From contig CAJJDN010000038.1 in the NCBI GenBank assembly GCA_905182985.1, positions 266,258 to 330,257 of the forward strand: DNA of 64,000 nt, read 5' to 3'. Source of the stretch: Paramecium sonneborni. Taxonomy: Eukaryota > Ciliophora > Oligohymenophorea > Peniculida > Parameciidae. Shown here one piece after another: positions 39,701 through 52,904 of this stretch (position 1 is its first letter; each line of letters begins with the position of its first letter). The position numbers were made by a program, and so were the translations under genes. Below the pieces are notes generated by a model. The model did no database searches. It worked only from the letters and a program-made list of their open reading frames with translations, and had not been told where the DNA came from.

Positions 39701-42215
39701 TTTATGTCGTTATTTCCTCCATGCAATTCTATAAATTATGAAACTTATTCAAAGCCATATTTACTTACAATAAGAGTGTATNCATATCCTTTTTATTTCA
39801 ATGAAACATCATAAATTGCAACAAACCCACATTTTTCAAAATATATATAAATATCTTTATGAATCATTTATGCTTTTATGATCTAATTATTATTATTTTT
39901 GAATGGTTGTTATTGCATAACTTATTAATTCATCAATATAATATTACATTGTTACTCTTATTAAAAAGTTCCCAATTATATTGGATGACCTTCGAGAATT
40001 GCATTTTGATTTGTAAATATGATAGGTTATTCATCAAAATTTGGAATTACATCAACAATTTGTAATTTACCAATTTCAATAACTTGATTCTTCCAAATTA
40101 ACTTTTAATCAATTTAATAGCATTCAGAATTAAAAACTTTAGTAATTCTTTAATCATGTTTCTCTATATCATCATAAAAATTTCTAAATTCTATATGCGA
40201 GATAATTTAATTTATGAGAAATAATTAACAATCTTATTTACCACATATACCAAGAATCCAAAATTATGGAAAAGTTAAAAGATCTATATCAGGTTATTTG
40301 ATAGTGATTATTTCATCTTATAAGAGGATTTTTAAAATCAATTCTTATAATTTTAAATTCTCAATGATTACATATATTAATTAAGGGCAATCGCTATAAA
40401 TTTCAAAAAAACAAATGTTTTATTAATTTTATTTTTTTCTAATTTTTTAATTATTTAAGTAGATATCAATAGAATTATCTGAAATGATGGATAAAATTTT
40501 AGTTTTTTTGATCAGTTTAAAAATATTTCTAGAACTTTTTAAATCTACTTCTTCATTAATTCCATAATTGATATCAAGGGTGTAATATTATTCATGTTCT
40601 ACTTTGATAGATCCTTTATTTAAGTGATTGAATAATAATTTTGCATGACCAGAATTATTAGTTGTACAAGTGATTATTTTATTGGAAATAGAATCAGTTA
40701 TGACAATTTAAGCTTTAATTATAATCGAATCTGTAAAATAATCAACAACGTACATTTAGCCAACTTCTAGAAGGGATAAAATTTTTAAATTAACTTATTA
40801 TGGTGGTTTAATCGTTTTTTTTTTCTTATATATGAAACTTGAATTGATTATTGTTTAATTAGAGTTTTGATTGAGAAGTGTAGAGATTTCTGTGGTTTTA
40901 TTTATTATTTATATTTTTATGTCGTTATTTCCTCCATGCAATTCTATAAATTATGAAACTTATTCAAAGCCATATTTACTTACAATAAGAGTGTATATAC
41001 CTGGTTCAAGAAATCCTTAATATATTCCTGAATTTTCAGAGATTTCTTTAAGTAACATTCTTTCTTAATTCTGAATAACATTAACTTGAGTATCAGTAAA
41101 AGGAATTATCACATCTGTTTCGTGATGTGGTCCAACTACTTCAACTGTTAATAATGCTAGTTTAGGTTTGATTAATTTAATTTGATGATATGCTCCTTCT
41201 GTTCTTACTAATTCTTACAAAGTTACTATTTCATTTAAAGATAAATTATTGGTAGATTCTTGAATTAAAATTTCGTATCGATCAATAGGAATATTGAGAA
41301 ATAATACCCTACCTTAAGAATCAGATTTTTCACTATATCTGATAATATTGCTTTGTTAAGATAAGGCCCTTTGTCTATGAAATGAAGATGATTTACTTGA
41401 TCTATTCTCTGATAATTTACTTTATGGACGTAAATGTTAACTTGATGTAAGCTATTTGTTTTGAAAAGATTACATTGTCACATTAATTCCTTTTAAGTTA
41501 GTATCACCATCATTAAAGACCAATTAAATTAATAGATTAGTTTTTCGAAATTGTTGATGAATAGCTTTGAGAATGTCATTAACGTTTGGCCAAGACTTAG
41601 ATTGCAACTTACTAAACAATTATGATTGTTAACCATTTAATTAAAATTGGACTTCGAAAGCTCCAATACGTCTCTAAAGAAAGAGGGAATTTATAGTTTT
41701 ATCATTTTCAAAAACTAATGGCTTAAGATAAACTTTGATGTCTGGATAATTTAGCAAAATAGATTATTTCATAAGTAAAGCGTAGGAATAATATTGTTCT
41801 TCATTATGACGAGTCGATCGCTAATGTTCTTTGCAATTTGTGCTATTAAATTATAAATGAATATGATTATATATACCAATATTCTATAGTAACAACCATT
41901 TCATCTAATTTATCTTAAAATTCGATAAAGGACCTCCAATTACCTTGTTTGATCATAATCTCTTTGATGGATACATTACGTTGTTCTAGATCTTAGAAAT
42001 TTTTAAGTTTGGTGCAATTGGTTCTAACTTCACTCAATCCAATATCACTATATACAATTTATTTAGAATCACTAGTAATTAAATCTTCATTACTTTAACC
42101 CACAAGGAAGAAATGGAGTTGAATGTAATTTAGAATCATAATGATTATCAATATACCTTGAATTACTCCAAGTCCTTTTGCTTCTTGATCGAATACTTTA
42201 AGTTGATATATTCAT
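36799..42215 (-). CDS. large membrane-anchored protein with C-terminal beta-propeller; assembled with an internal duplication
   Basis: Begins MNISTQ, then after a 22-nt intron a hydrophobic signal anchor (LGVIQGILIIIMILNYIQL). A long region follows with prealbumin/CNA-B-like beta segments (GFLEPGIYTLIVSKYGFE; RVLFLNIPIDRYEI), then WD-like blades towards the C-terminus (TTQVDGRMRLWKREKSG; IISGSSNGQI). I read it as one frame through the right-hand contig; the left-hand contig repeats 1,214 bp of it (38,568-39,781 equals 39,783-40,996), so the true gene is probably about 4.2 kb (near 1,350 aa). The N at 39,782 marks the join. Function not recognised; the mix of lumenal-looking domains and propeller is unusual. 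Confidence 0.6.
38568..39781. repeat. exact duplication A, left copy (contig end)
   Basis: 1,214 bp identical, as far as I compared, to 39,783-40,996. It ends directly at the single N at 39,782. Two identical reading-frame fragments (38,644 and 39,859) confirm the constant offset of 1,215. Best explained as an unmerged overlap of neighbouring contigs. Confidence 0.9.
39783..40996. repeat. exact duplication A, right copy (contig start)
   Basis: Second copy of the 1,214-bp block, starting immediately after the N. The coding frame of the large beta-propeller gene continues from here into unique sequence on the right. Confidence 0.9.
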
Positions 42216-42244
42216 ATTATTAAATTATATATATACATTATCAA

Positions 42245-42977
42245 TCACTCATGTAATCTTCTTTTTGTTGTTATTATTATTTTGAGATGATTCTATTCCT
42301 AGGATTTAAATCTCAATTAGCTTGAGTGTAGTGAATATTATTGCATATTAGCATCCAACCCATAAACATACAATCCTTTTGAATTTTTGGGATTATCTCT
42401 GCTAATGTGACTACTTACAAAGAATGTTGCAAATTTTAATGAACCAGACTTAGGTTTTTGACAATCTTTAAGAGTATGTTTTTAAGAACCATAATTATAA
42501 CAAATAATCTCATCATTAGTAGAGTACTTCTCGACAATGCTAAGCTGTATTTCCTATCTTTTTGCAAACCAGAAAAACTTTAATTTTCCTTTCATTTTTA
42601 TTTTCTTCTTTTCTTTTTGTACTTCTTCCAGTTTTAGTTGTATTTTAGATAACTTCTTTTAAATTCGTCTTTCTAAATCTTTTATTTCTTTTCCTCAATG
42701 ACATATGAAGTTGCATTAACATTTACTCCGATACCAATTAACTTCATATTTTTTTAATATGCTAACTCATGATACAATCATTTTCTTTGAGTCCCATTAT
42801 TTGGTTCTTGAAGTTCTGATATTCTAGATTCGAGATGTTAAATTTTTTATTTATATTATTCTTCTTTCACATGTAAAATTCTAAGATTAGAATCTAGTTT
42901 AGGATCCTTTAAATCTTTTGATTTACATTTGATTGTTTAGATTATTTAGTTGAATTTTTGCTGATTTATTTTCTCAT
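42245..42977 (-). pseudogene. ZCCHC9-like zinc-knuckle protein pseudogene
   Basis: Remains of a zinc-knuckle protein are readable across two frames: a coiled N-terminal part (YKQKIQHLESRISELQ), LYHELAYQKNMKLIG, then EIKDLERRIQKKLSKIQLKL, a first knuckle VCKKIGNTAQHC, a second YNYGSQKHTLKDC, and a third reduced to FFVSSHISRDNP followed by KNSKGLYVYG. This order is that of ZCCHC9, an rRNA-processing factor. Disruptions: an in-frame TGA after GTQRK, a frameshift before EIKDLE, two shifts around the first knuckle, and loss of several zinc-binding Cys/His. No intron of the local type repairs these. The upstream part is repeated at 43,979-44,431 because of the contig overlap. Confidence 0.8.
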
Positions 42978-43977
42978 ATTAAAATTAATAACCACATAAT
43001 ACTATCATTTATTTGGTACACGATATTCTTCACCTAAATGTTCTGGTGCTTACAGAGGTATGTTCAAACTATATAATATATATATAATATTCATACACAT
43101 TAGATTAATCTAATTTTTGTCCTTTTTCTAAGAAATATTCTCTAGTATATTTATACACAGCTGTTTCAGTTTTGAATTAATAAGTTTTAGAATAATCTGA
43201 ATAAAATTCTGGTTACCCATACTTTTATAAGACTCTCTCTTCAAATGAAGGTAGTTTAGAACAACGTTCAATCTTAATTAATATATAATTTTAATTACTT
43301 CTTATTGGATCCACTCTTTAAATTTTCTAAAATCTCCATATCTAGTACAATTAACTCTGAATGGAGCTTTTTCTTCTTGATTCCAAAATTCTTCAAATGT
43401 AGGCCATCTTTTCTTTCTATAGATGGGTTTCAAATACTATTATTTATTATAAAATTATTCTGATTTGTTGGATCCCCAATACCTGGTAGTTTATTTAGCA
43501 TCATATCTTTGTTATTTATGAAGGAATTATACAAACAAAATTTGTCTAAATTAGAATCTTCAAAATCAAATTCTTTAGTAGCTAATCTATTTCTCCATGG
43601 ATCCATTCCCATTCCAAATGCATGAATTAACCATTTTGGTGATAAATATATTTTACACACGACAATTTCTGAATATTCATCTGGTTTGTAATATGGATCA
43701 TGAAATGTTGTCCAAGCATAATAATCAGTTAATGTTAAATCAAATCTATTTTTATTTAGTTTCTCTATTACTTAGGACGATCATAAATAGCAATACGCTT
43801 TTATTTTGGTTAAATCACTTAAATTTCTTTTTCTTTCTCTGTCTTAACTAACTTAGTATATTTTAAATAAGTTTCAAAATTGTAGTTCACAGTATGAGTA
43901 AACCTTTCCTATTTTAAATTCTCATCTAATAATCCACTTTATTCAAGTTGTTATTGTTTTTCTTTTATTGCTAATTA
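42525..43977. repeat. exact duplication B, left copy (contig end)
   Basis: 1,453 bp identical to 43,979-45,431 (offset 1,454) and ending at the N at 43,978. Four reading-frame fragments recur at this offset. Interpreted as a second unmerged contig overlap. Confidence 0.9.
43005..43977 (-). pseudogene. 5'-truncated duplicate of the mitochondrial-like gene (assembly copy)
   Basis: Same sequence as 44,459-45,431 but cut at the contig end, so it lacks the first part of the coding region. Not an independent gene if the duplication is an assembly artefact. Confidence 0.75.
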
Positions 43978-43978
43978 N

Positions 43979-45431
43979 TACTTCTCGACAATGCTAAGCT
44001 GTATTTCCTATCTTTTTGCAAACCAGAAAAACTTTAATTTTCCTTTCATTTTTATTTTCTTCTTTTCTTTTTGTACTTCTTCCAGTTTTAGTTGTATTTT
44101 AGATAACTTCTTTTAAATTCGTCTTTCTAAATCTTTTATTTCTTTTCCTCAATGACATATGAAGTTGCATTAACATTTACTCCGATACCAATTAACTTCA
44201 TATTTTTTTAATATGCTAACTCATGATACAATCATTTTCTTTGAGTCCCATTATTTGGTTCTTGAAGTTCTGATATTCTAGATTCGAGATGTTAAATTTT
44301 TTATTTATATTATTCTTCTTTCACATGTAAAATTCTAAGATTAGAATCTAGTTTAGGATCCTTTAAATCTTTTGATTTACATTTGATTGTTTAGATTATT
44401 TAGTTGAATTTTTGCTGATTTATTTTCTCATATTAAAATTAATAACCACATAATACTATCATTTATTTGGTACACGATATTCTTCACCTAAATGTTCTGG
44501 TGCTTACAGAGGTATGTTCAAACTATATAATATATATATAATATTCATACACATTAGATTAATCTAATTTTTGTCCTTTTTCTAAGAAATATTCTCTAGT
44601 ATATTTATACACAGCTGTTTCAGTTTTGAATTAATAAGTTTTAGAATAATCTGAATAAAATTCTGGTTACCCATACTTTTATAAGACTCTCTCTTCAAAT
44701 GAAGGTAGTTTAGAACAACGTTCAATCTTAATTAATATATAATTTTAATTACTTCTTATTGGATCCACTCTTTAAATTTTCTAAAATCTCCATATCTAGT
44801 ACAATTAACTCTGAATGGAGCTTTTTCTTCTTGATTCCAAAATTCTTCAAATGTAGGCCATCTTTTCTTTCTATAGATGGGTTTCAAATACTATTATTTA
44901 TTATAAAATTATTCTGATTTGTTGGATCCCCAATACCTGGTAGTTTATTTAGCATCATATCTTTGTTATTTATGAAGGAATTATACAAACAAAATTTGTC
45001 TAAATTAGAATCTTCAAAATCAAATTCTTTAGTAGCTAATCTATTTCTCCATGGATCCATTCCCATTCCAAATGCATGAATTAACCATTTTGGTGATAAA
45101 TATATTTTACACACGACAATTTCTGAATATTCATCTGGTTTGTAATATGGATCATGAAATGTTGTCCAAGCATAATAATCAGTTAATGTTAAATCAAATC
45201 TATTTTTATTTAGTTTCTCTATTACTTAGGACGATCATAAATAGCAATACGCTTTTATTTTGGTTAAATCACTTAAATTTCTTTTTCTTTCTCTGTCTTA
45301 ACTAACTTAGTATATTTTAAATAAGTTTCAAAATTGTAGTTCACAGTATGAGTAAACCTTTCCTATTTTAAATTCTCATCTAATAATCCACTTTATTCAA
45401 GTTGTTATTGTTTTTCTTTTATTGCTAATTA
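43979..45431. repeat. exact duplication B, right copy (contig start)
   Basis: Second copy of the 1,453-bp block, beginning right after the N. It includes the 5' part of the ZCCHC9-like pseudogene (to 44,431) and most of the complete gene at 44,459-45,530. Confidence 0.9.
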
Positions 45432-45530
45432 TAATGCTCTTTTCTTTTGATTAACATTTTTAGAAGGCACTGGTTTAATAAATCTGCTAAAGATTTAACC
45501 CATACAATATCGAGGTATATAGAATTACAT
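44459..45530 (-). CDS. hypothetical protein, probably mitochondrial
   Basis: 321 residues after introns of 26, 26, 26 and 28 nt. The N-terminus (MQFYIPRYCMGQIFSRFIKP) is basic and amphipathic with no acidic residues, compatible with a mitochondrial presequence. Blocks rich in aromatic and charged residues (YYAWTTFHDPYYKPDEYSE, RWPTFEEFWNQEEKAPFRV, KYTREYFLEKGQKL) suggest a mitoribosomal or respiratory-complex accessory subunit of the lineage-specific kind known from ciliates; that is inference. The apparent frame break near 44,890 disappears with a 26-nt intron. It lies 27 bp upstream of the ZCCHC9-like pseudogene. Confidence 0.72.
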
Positions 45531-45560
45531 ATTTTTAATATTTTAATATTTTAATTCTCA

Positions 45561-47642
45561 TCAAAACTCTAATTTATCAACTGCATCACTTACATAAGGG
45601 ATTGTAACTTTCAAAAGTGGTTCCATTTCCATCTATCTCTTTATATTAAATTATGCATTCTAATTTCCACACCAAGATCTTCTTGCTACACCATTATTCA
45701 CATCCCATTACAGCATCATCTTAGCTCTTCTAGATGCATCATCTAATAATATATTATTTAAATACCTGAACCATCTAATACTAATCCAAATCCACCATTT
45801 ATTACCTCTCCCCAACCTACTCCACCGCCATTATGTAATGCTACCCAAGTTGCTCCTCTAAATGAATCTCCTATCACATTCTGAACTGCCATATCTGCTG
45901 TGAATTAAGAACCATCATATATATCTGCTGTCTCTCTAAATGGACTATCTGTACCAGATACATCATGATGATCTCTTGATAAAACTATAGGACCTGAAAT
46001 TTCTCCCTTTTTTACACCTTCATTGAATCTAATTGCTATCTCTGTTCTTGCTTAAGTGTCAGCATATAGTATTCGAGCTTATGATCCTATTACTAATTTA
46101 TTCTCTTCTGCCTTACGAATCCAATCCAAATTATCTCTTAATTAATCTGCAACTATTTTTGGAGAATTTATTATCAGATCTTAAAGTACTTATTCAGCTA
46201 TTTTATCAGTCTTTCTTAAATCTTCACATAATCCACTTGAACATATCCATCTAAATGGACCAAAACCAAGACTAAATATATCACCCATTATATCTTAGAA
46301 ATAACTAGGATATCGAAATAATTATTCATCATGTTCCGAATTTACATTAGCACCAGCTCTTCTACTTTCTAATAAAAAACGATTTCCATAATCCCAAAAA
46401 TGCATACCTTTTGCTGTTAATTAATTAATTGCATCTACTTATCTAACTAATGATTGATAAACTAATTTCTTAAATTATTCTGGATCCTAAACCATCATTT
46501 AATTAGCTTCTTCGAATGATAATTAAACAGGATAATATCCCCCATTAAAAGGATTATGTAGAGAAGTTTGATCCGATCCCAAATGAACTAAATTAACTTC
46601 TTCCTAAGCTAATCTTTCCCACAATAAGACTATATTGCCTAAGAATCCAATAGATTCTGCTCTTTTTTCTTATTTAGCCAATTTAATTTGTGTAATTACT
46701 TCTTCAACATCAGTAATTTTTTTTTTAACCCAACCCTATTTCAATCGTTTATCCAATGCTTTTTCAGAAACTTCTGCAATGACTGAGATACAACCTAGAA
46801 TATCAGCAGCTTTTGGTTATGCACCACTCATTCCACCTAAACCAGATGAAACAAAGACGACACCATTTAATGAATCAGTGTTGAGATATTTCCTTGCTGC
46901 ATTCAATAAAGTAAGTGTTGTTCCATGTACAATACCTTAACTTCCTATATAACAATAGCTTCCTGCAGTCATTTGTCCATACATAGTATTACCTAAAGCA
47001 TAATGTTTTTCATAATGAGATTAAGTAGAATAATTAGGAATCATCATTCCATTACTTAATACAATTCTTGGAGCATCAGGATGACTAGGAAATAATCCTT
47101 AAGGATGACCACTATTCATTACTAATGTTTGATTTTCAGTCATTTAAGTGAGATATTACATAGTTAAGTGATATTAAGCCCAATTTTAAAAGACACTACC
47201 ATTACCACCATAAGTAATTAATTCGTGTGGAAACTATGCAACTTCATGATTAAGATTATTCATTATCATATGCATGATAACCTAAGCTTATTTACATTGG
47301 CAAGGATATCTAAAAATTAAAAAGATTAATACTTATCATATGGATATGCTTTCATTTCATAATTTGGAATCAATCTATACATATAGATATGCCCATAAGT
47401 TTATAATTCATATAAAAATTCAGGTACTAATTTCTCATGAAGATCTGGATGAAAGTATCTTAAAGCATTTTTTAATGCTAATCTTTATTCCTAATGTCTA
47501 TTTTATTGTTTACTTATTTGTTTAAACATAGATTCTTGCATGGAGCATGAGGTATTGATTGATCTCTAACATATCGATTTTTATGGAAATCAACATCAAT
47601 TCCTCTTTTTAATGTTTCCAAAAATGCGTAATCGATTTACAT
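45561..47642 (-). CDS. UROC1/hutU: urocanate hydratase (urocanase)
   Basis: 670 residues with three 23-nt introns. Converts urocanate plus water to 4-imidazolone-5-propionate, the second step of histidine breakdown, using tightly bound NAD+ as electrophile. Recognisable blocks: LYGQMTAGSYCYIG-type segment (MYGQMTAGSYCYIGSQGIVH), SSGLGGMSGAQPKAA, LGSDQTSLHNPFNGGYYPV, FWDYGNRFLLE, RYPSYFQDIMGDIFSLGFGP, VLSRDHHDVSGTDSPFRET, and ALHNGGGVGWGEVINGGFG. The sequence is of the eukaryotic UROC1 type. No targeting signal, so cytosolic. Its start lies 34 bp from the stop of the AGC kinase gene on the same strand. Confidence 0.97.
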
Positions 47643-47676
47643 ATTTAATAATATTTATGATTTATTTAATTTATAT

Positions 47677-48810
47677 TCACTCCTTAATCATGCTGCCACC
47701 ATAGGAAAAATCATAATAAATTCTGCCTTCTGAACTTGCAGTTTCAAATGATGCTATGGTACATTCAGTAAATTCCTATTAAATACCATCTATAAAATAA
47801 TATACAGAATCAAAATTTGAAGTGTCTTCTTCATTTGTCAATTTAGGTTTAAATGGTGCCTCCACTTTCTTTTATAATATGTAATCCCAATTAACTCTTT
47901 CAAACCATGGATGTGATTTAATTTCAAATGCTCCATTATAACCCAAACGTTCTAAGTATTTTCTACTATTTTTATACTTTCTGGTTATTTTAAAAATAAA
48001 CCTTCCAATAGATTCCTTAATATAGGATTCAAATTTTATGGATATTTTGGAAATTATAATTTTATCTATTCAAACAAGTCACTTCTTTGATTTGAATAGT
48101 AAGGAGGCATTCCAGTTATCATTTCAAAAATGATGCATCCCAAAGTCCACCAATCTACTGGTTTACCATGTCCTTATTTCATTAATATTTCAGGTGCCAA
48201 ATATTCAGGTGTTCCACATACTGAATATGCATCTTTGTCTTATTTTACATTCTTTTTTGATAATCCAAAATCTGTTATTCTTATATATCCATCTGCATCC
48301 AAAATTACATTCTCTGGTTTTAAACTATACCTTAACATTCATCTCTTACTCTCTATATATTATATTATTTTCATGCAAGTATTCTATAGCCAATATCATT
48401 TAACAAACATAAAATCGACATCTTTTAAAAATATTTATTCTTTTACTAATCTTCTGTCAATTTCTTTTTCTTCTATAATAAATTAAATAACTCTCCACCT
48501 GGACAATATTCTAAAACAAAGTATAATTTCCTCTCATTTTAAAATGAATATGCCAATTTTATTATAAATGGATGATTTGCTGAAACCAACACATTTCTTT
48601 CAACCATTATATGTTCCTATTTTATTTTATCTTATTCCATACCTCCTATCTTTTCTATTAAATATACTTCTTCTTTAAGGCCTTTATTGCATACAATTTC
48701 CCTGAATCATTCTTTCTTACTAAAAGCACTTTTGCATATGATCCTTTCCCAATTACCTTTATTAATTAAAAATCTTAAATTGATAAGTGGCTTAATTACT
48801 CTTATTACAT
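47677..48810 (-). CDS. AGC-family serine/threonine protein kinase
   Basis: A complete kinase domain with AGC C-terminal extension. Visible: glycine loop [17 protein letters not shown]-type lysine in [10 protein letters not shown], Glu of the C helix in [10 protein letters not shown], hinge [16 protein letters not shown] in [10 protein letters not shown], a [16 protein letters not shown] loop ([14 protein letters not shown]), and [13 protein letters not shown]. The tail contains [27 protein letters not shown] and a hydrophobic-motif-like YYDFSYG. These fit the S6K/SGK/Akt/RSK part of the AGC group; there is no PH or regulatory N-terminal domain. Several introns, one of 26 nt before EHIMVER. 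The ATG chosen is the first, 13 residues ahead of the kinase fold. Confidence 0.9.
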
Positions 48811-48923
48811 CTCTAATTTTTTTATTATTTATTACTTATCAATATTTTTAAACAAACAAATTAAAATTAAAATATTCTTTTTTTTTTCATTAATTCCTTA
48901 AAATACTTAATATTAATTTTATA
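48811..48923. promoter_or_regulatory. bidirectional promoter region
   Basis: 113 bp between the divergent start codons of the AGC kinase and the sensor-like gene. Contains a poly-T tract (about 48,879-48,888) and no other recognisable motif. Confidence 0.4.
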
Positions 48924-50639
48924 ATGTTCAAATTACTCAATTGTCTCAAATATCTATCTCTTAAGACAGCAACTATACTTTTGCAATTACTTATCATGAG
49001 CATAGTAATTGGACTTTGTGCAATTGTTCTTCTTGTTAATCGTTTTATGATGGATGCTCTTATTTCAGAATTTTCAGATAAATTGTTGTTTAAATAAAAT
49101 TTTTAATAATATGAACTTTAAACTGAAATGCTTAAATAATAACTTAATTTGCCAATGTATAAAAGATTTTAAATGATGAATAGCTTTAATATTTTATACA
49201 AAGATTTTATTCCTTAAATATAAATCTAGAGTATTAATTATCCTTTAGAATGTCCATCATATGAAGGTAAGTCCCATGAATAATATAATATATTATTTTC
49301 ATTGCCTGAATTTTGCATCTCTTTTAAAAATAAAACTAATTTTGTTGAAAATGGATAATTATACCATTTTCTAAATTTTCTTAATTAGCTGATAATCCCT
49401 TTAACTTGGACTCCTTTCACAACACTTTATATGACAAACACAGAAGAAAATTATTATTTTGCTTCTAATCCACCTATTTTTGATTATCCTTTCTACAATC
49501 CTTAAATTAGACCTTGGTATATTAATCATATTGAAAAATCTCAAATTTCAAATCGATAAGCTTTTGTGTCATATATATATTAATCATTTGGTTATAATGA
49601 ATTTAGTTTCACAATTACTTACTCCTTATTTGAAAAAGAATCATAAAACAAAAATTAACTTAAAAATATTAAAGCTGTAATGGGTTATGATATGAGTTTT
49701 AATGAATATGCTAATTAACTTTAATTCTAATAATTTGTCTTTCTAATTACAAATCCACTTGGTTAAATAATCTGTACAAATTCTATCGAAAATGTAAGTC
49801 TTGATTAAGGAATATATTATGTTTATTAACAAAATTTAACTGGTTTTACAGAAAAAGATTGGTAGTAAATAAAATATTCTGCTCTATATTAACCTTATAT
49901 TAACAATTGTACATTAGAAATTAATCATCTTTGTAGATTTAATGCAAAATACTAAGAAGATATTATTCTTCATGTATTAAATTTAAATTCGGATTTTTTT
50001 TTAATTATGTACTTATTTATATTTTACAATAGTTTCTAAAACGTTACGATGCAGAAAGAAAACATAGGAATGGCTGAAAAAACGAAATTGGATGTAATTA
50101 AAACGTTTGCTCGGAACTTATATTATTTAATAGGAATATCAATGATACTTCTTATCTCTAGTTGGATAGGAATGTACTTATTTTTTCGACCAATTTAGCA
50201 AATGAAATAAAAAATGGAAAAAATAATTCTTAAAAAATTTTCTAGTCCTAATTGGATGTAAAAGATACAAAATGAATTTGATGAAAAGAATACTAATTAC
50301 CTAAAAGAAGCTTTAAATAATTTGAAGTCAGTAATTACTAATATAAAAAGAAAAAAATGTTTAAATTGTTATTTAATAGAAAATTTTAAATATCCTAGAA
50401 ATATAATGATTAGTGAATTTTACTAAATTAAAATTAAATTAAAAGAAATTTAATAGGATATAATTGATGAAGAATCAATAATACAAAATAATTAAAATAT
50501 TGATAAAGTTAACAATTAAACGTAAAATATAAAATCAGTTCCAGAAATACATTCAAAAAAAATTTATATTTAAACATTGAATAGTGAAATAGATGAGAAT
50601 GTTTAATTAATAAATAGTACTGAAGGGAGGATATTCTGA
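48924..50639 (+). CDS. two-TM sensor-like membrane protein (Cache-like ectodomain)
   Basis: An intronless 571-residue frame. A signal-anchor helix (about residues 17-38, LLQLLIMSIVIGLCAIVLLV) is followed by an ectodomain of roughly 330 residues with cysteines and a second helix (about residues 398-420, YLIGISMILLISSWIGMYLFF), then a charged, coiled cytosolic tail. The pattern IRPWYINHIEK, then ITNPLGQIICTN, then TGFTEKDW is typical of dCache/PAS-like ligand-binding domains of chemoreceptors and adenylate cyclases. The tail (about 150 residues) has no kinase, cyclase or HAMP-plus-output domain, so signalling would need a partner. Function is inferred from architecture only. Confidence 0.7.
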
Positions 50640-50744
50640 ATAAAGATAATAGAAAGAAAATTTTTTGATTATTATGTTATCTTATTTTAAAACTACGAAA
50701 GAAAGATATAAAGAATAAACATAAAAATAATGAAATATTAGATT

Positions 50745-52399
<1,655 letters not shown>

Positions 52400-52904
52400 T
52401 AGTATAATAAAATAAGTTATCTAAATTAAATATTAAAAAATATATATTATTCCGTTCAATAATCTATTAGTAATACATCATTATTTCATTTCTATTCTCT
52501 ACTATAACTTATTTCTTTATTAGATCTTTAATTCATCAATCTTCTTATCATTATTATATTTAGAGAATTATTTTAGATTTTTTTATTTACATTCTAAAAT
52601 CAATCTATTGTATTTATAAAAGAATAATAAATTATTTCATATTATGAATCAAATCAATTAACATTTTTGTAATTATAATATATTGAGACCAAAGTATTAT
52701 CTATATTTAATGATGTATATACGTTACTTAACAAAAATATACTAAATCATAAAATAAATTTAAGAAATACTTGAATTAAATAAAATAAAAGACTAACGAC
52801 TTATAACTAATACATCTAATAAAAAGTTATTAAGATAATAAAAGTATAAATAGAAATTATTAATCATCAAGTTTAGTAATATAAAATTGAATATAAATAT
52901 ATAA
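52400..52904. other. intergenic region between divergent genes
   Basis: About 0.5 kb, extremely A/T-rich, between the CDPK start and the coiled-coil gene start; it must contain both promoters. No motif or RNA gene supported. Confidence 0.4.

Noticed and set aside
38644..40065. Genuine tandem gene duplication
   Set aside because: The copies are identical over more than 1.2 kb and meet exactly at an N, so contig overlap is more likely.
44880..44950. Frameshift in the mitochondrial-like gene
   Set aside because: A 26-nt intron just upstream puts the two halves in one frame, giving 322 whole codons including the stop.
48130..48486. Plus-strand frame inside the AGC kinase locus
   Set aside because: Antisense shadow; the minus strand carries the full set of kinase motifs here.
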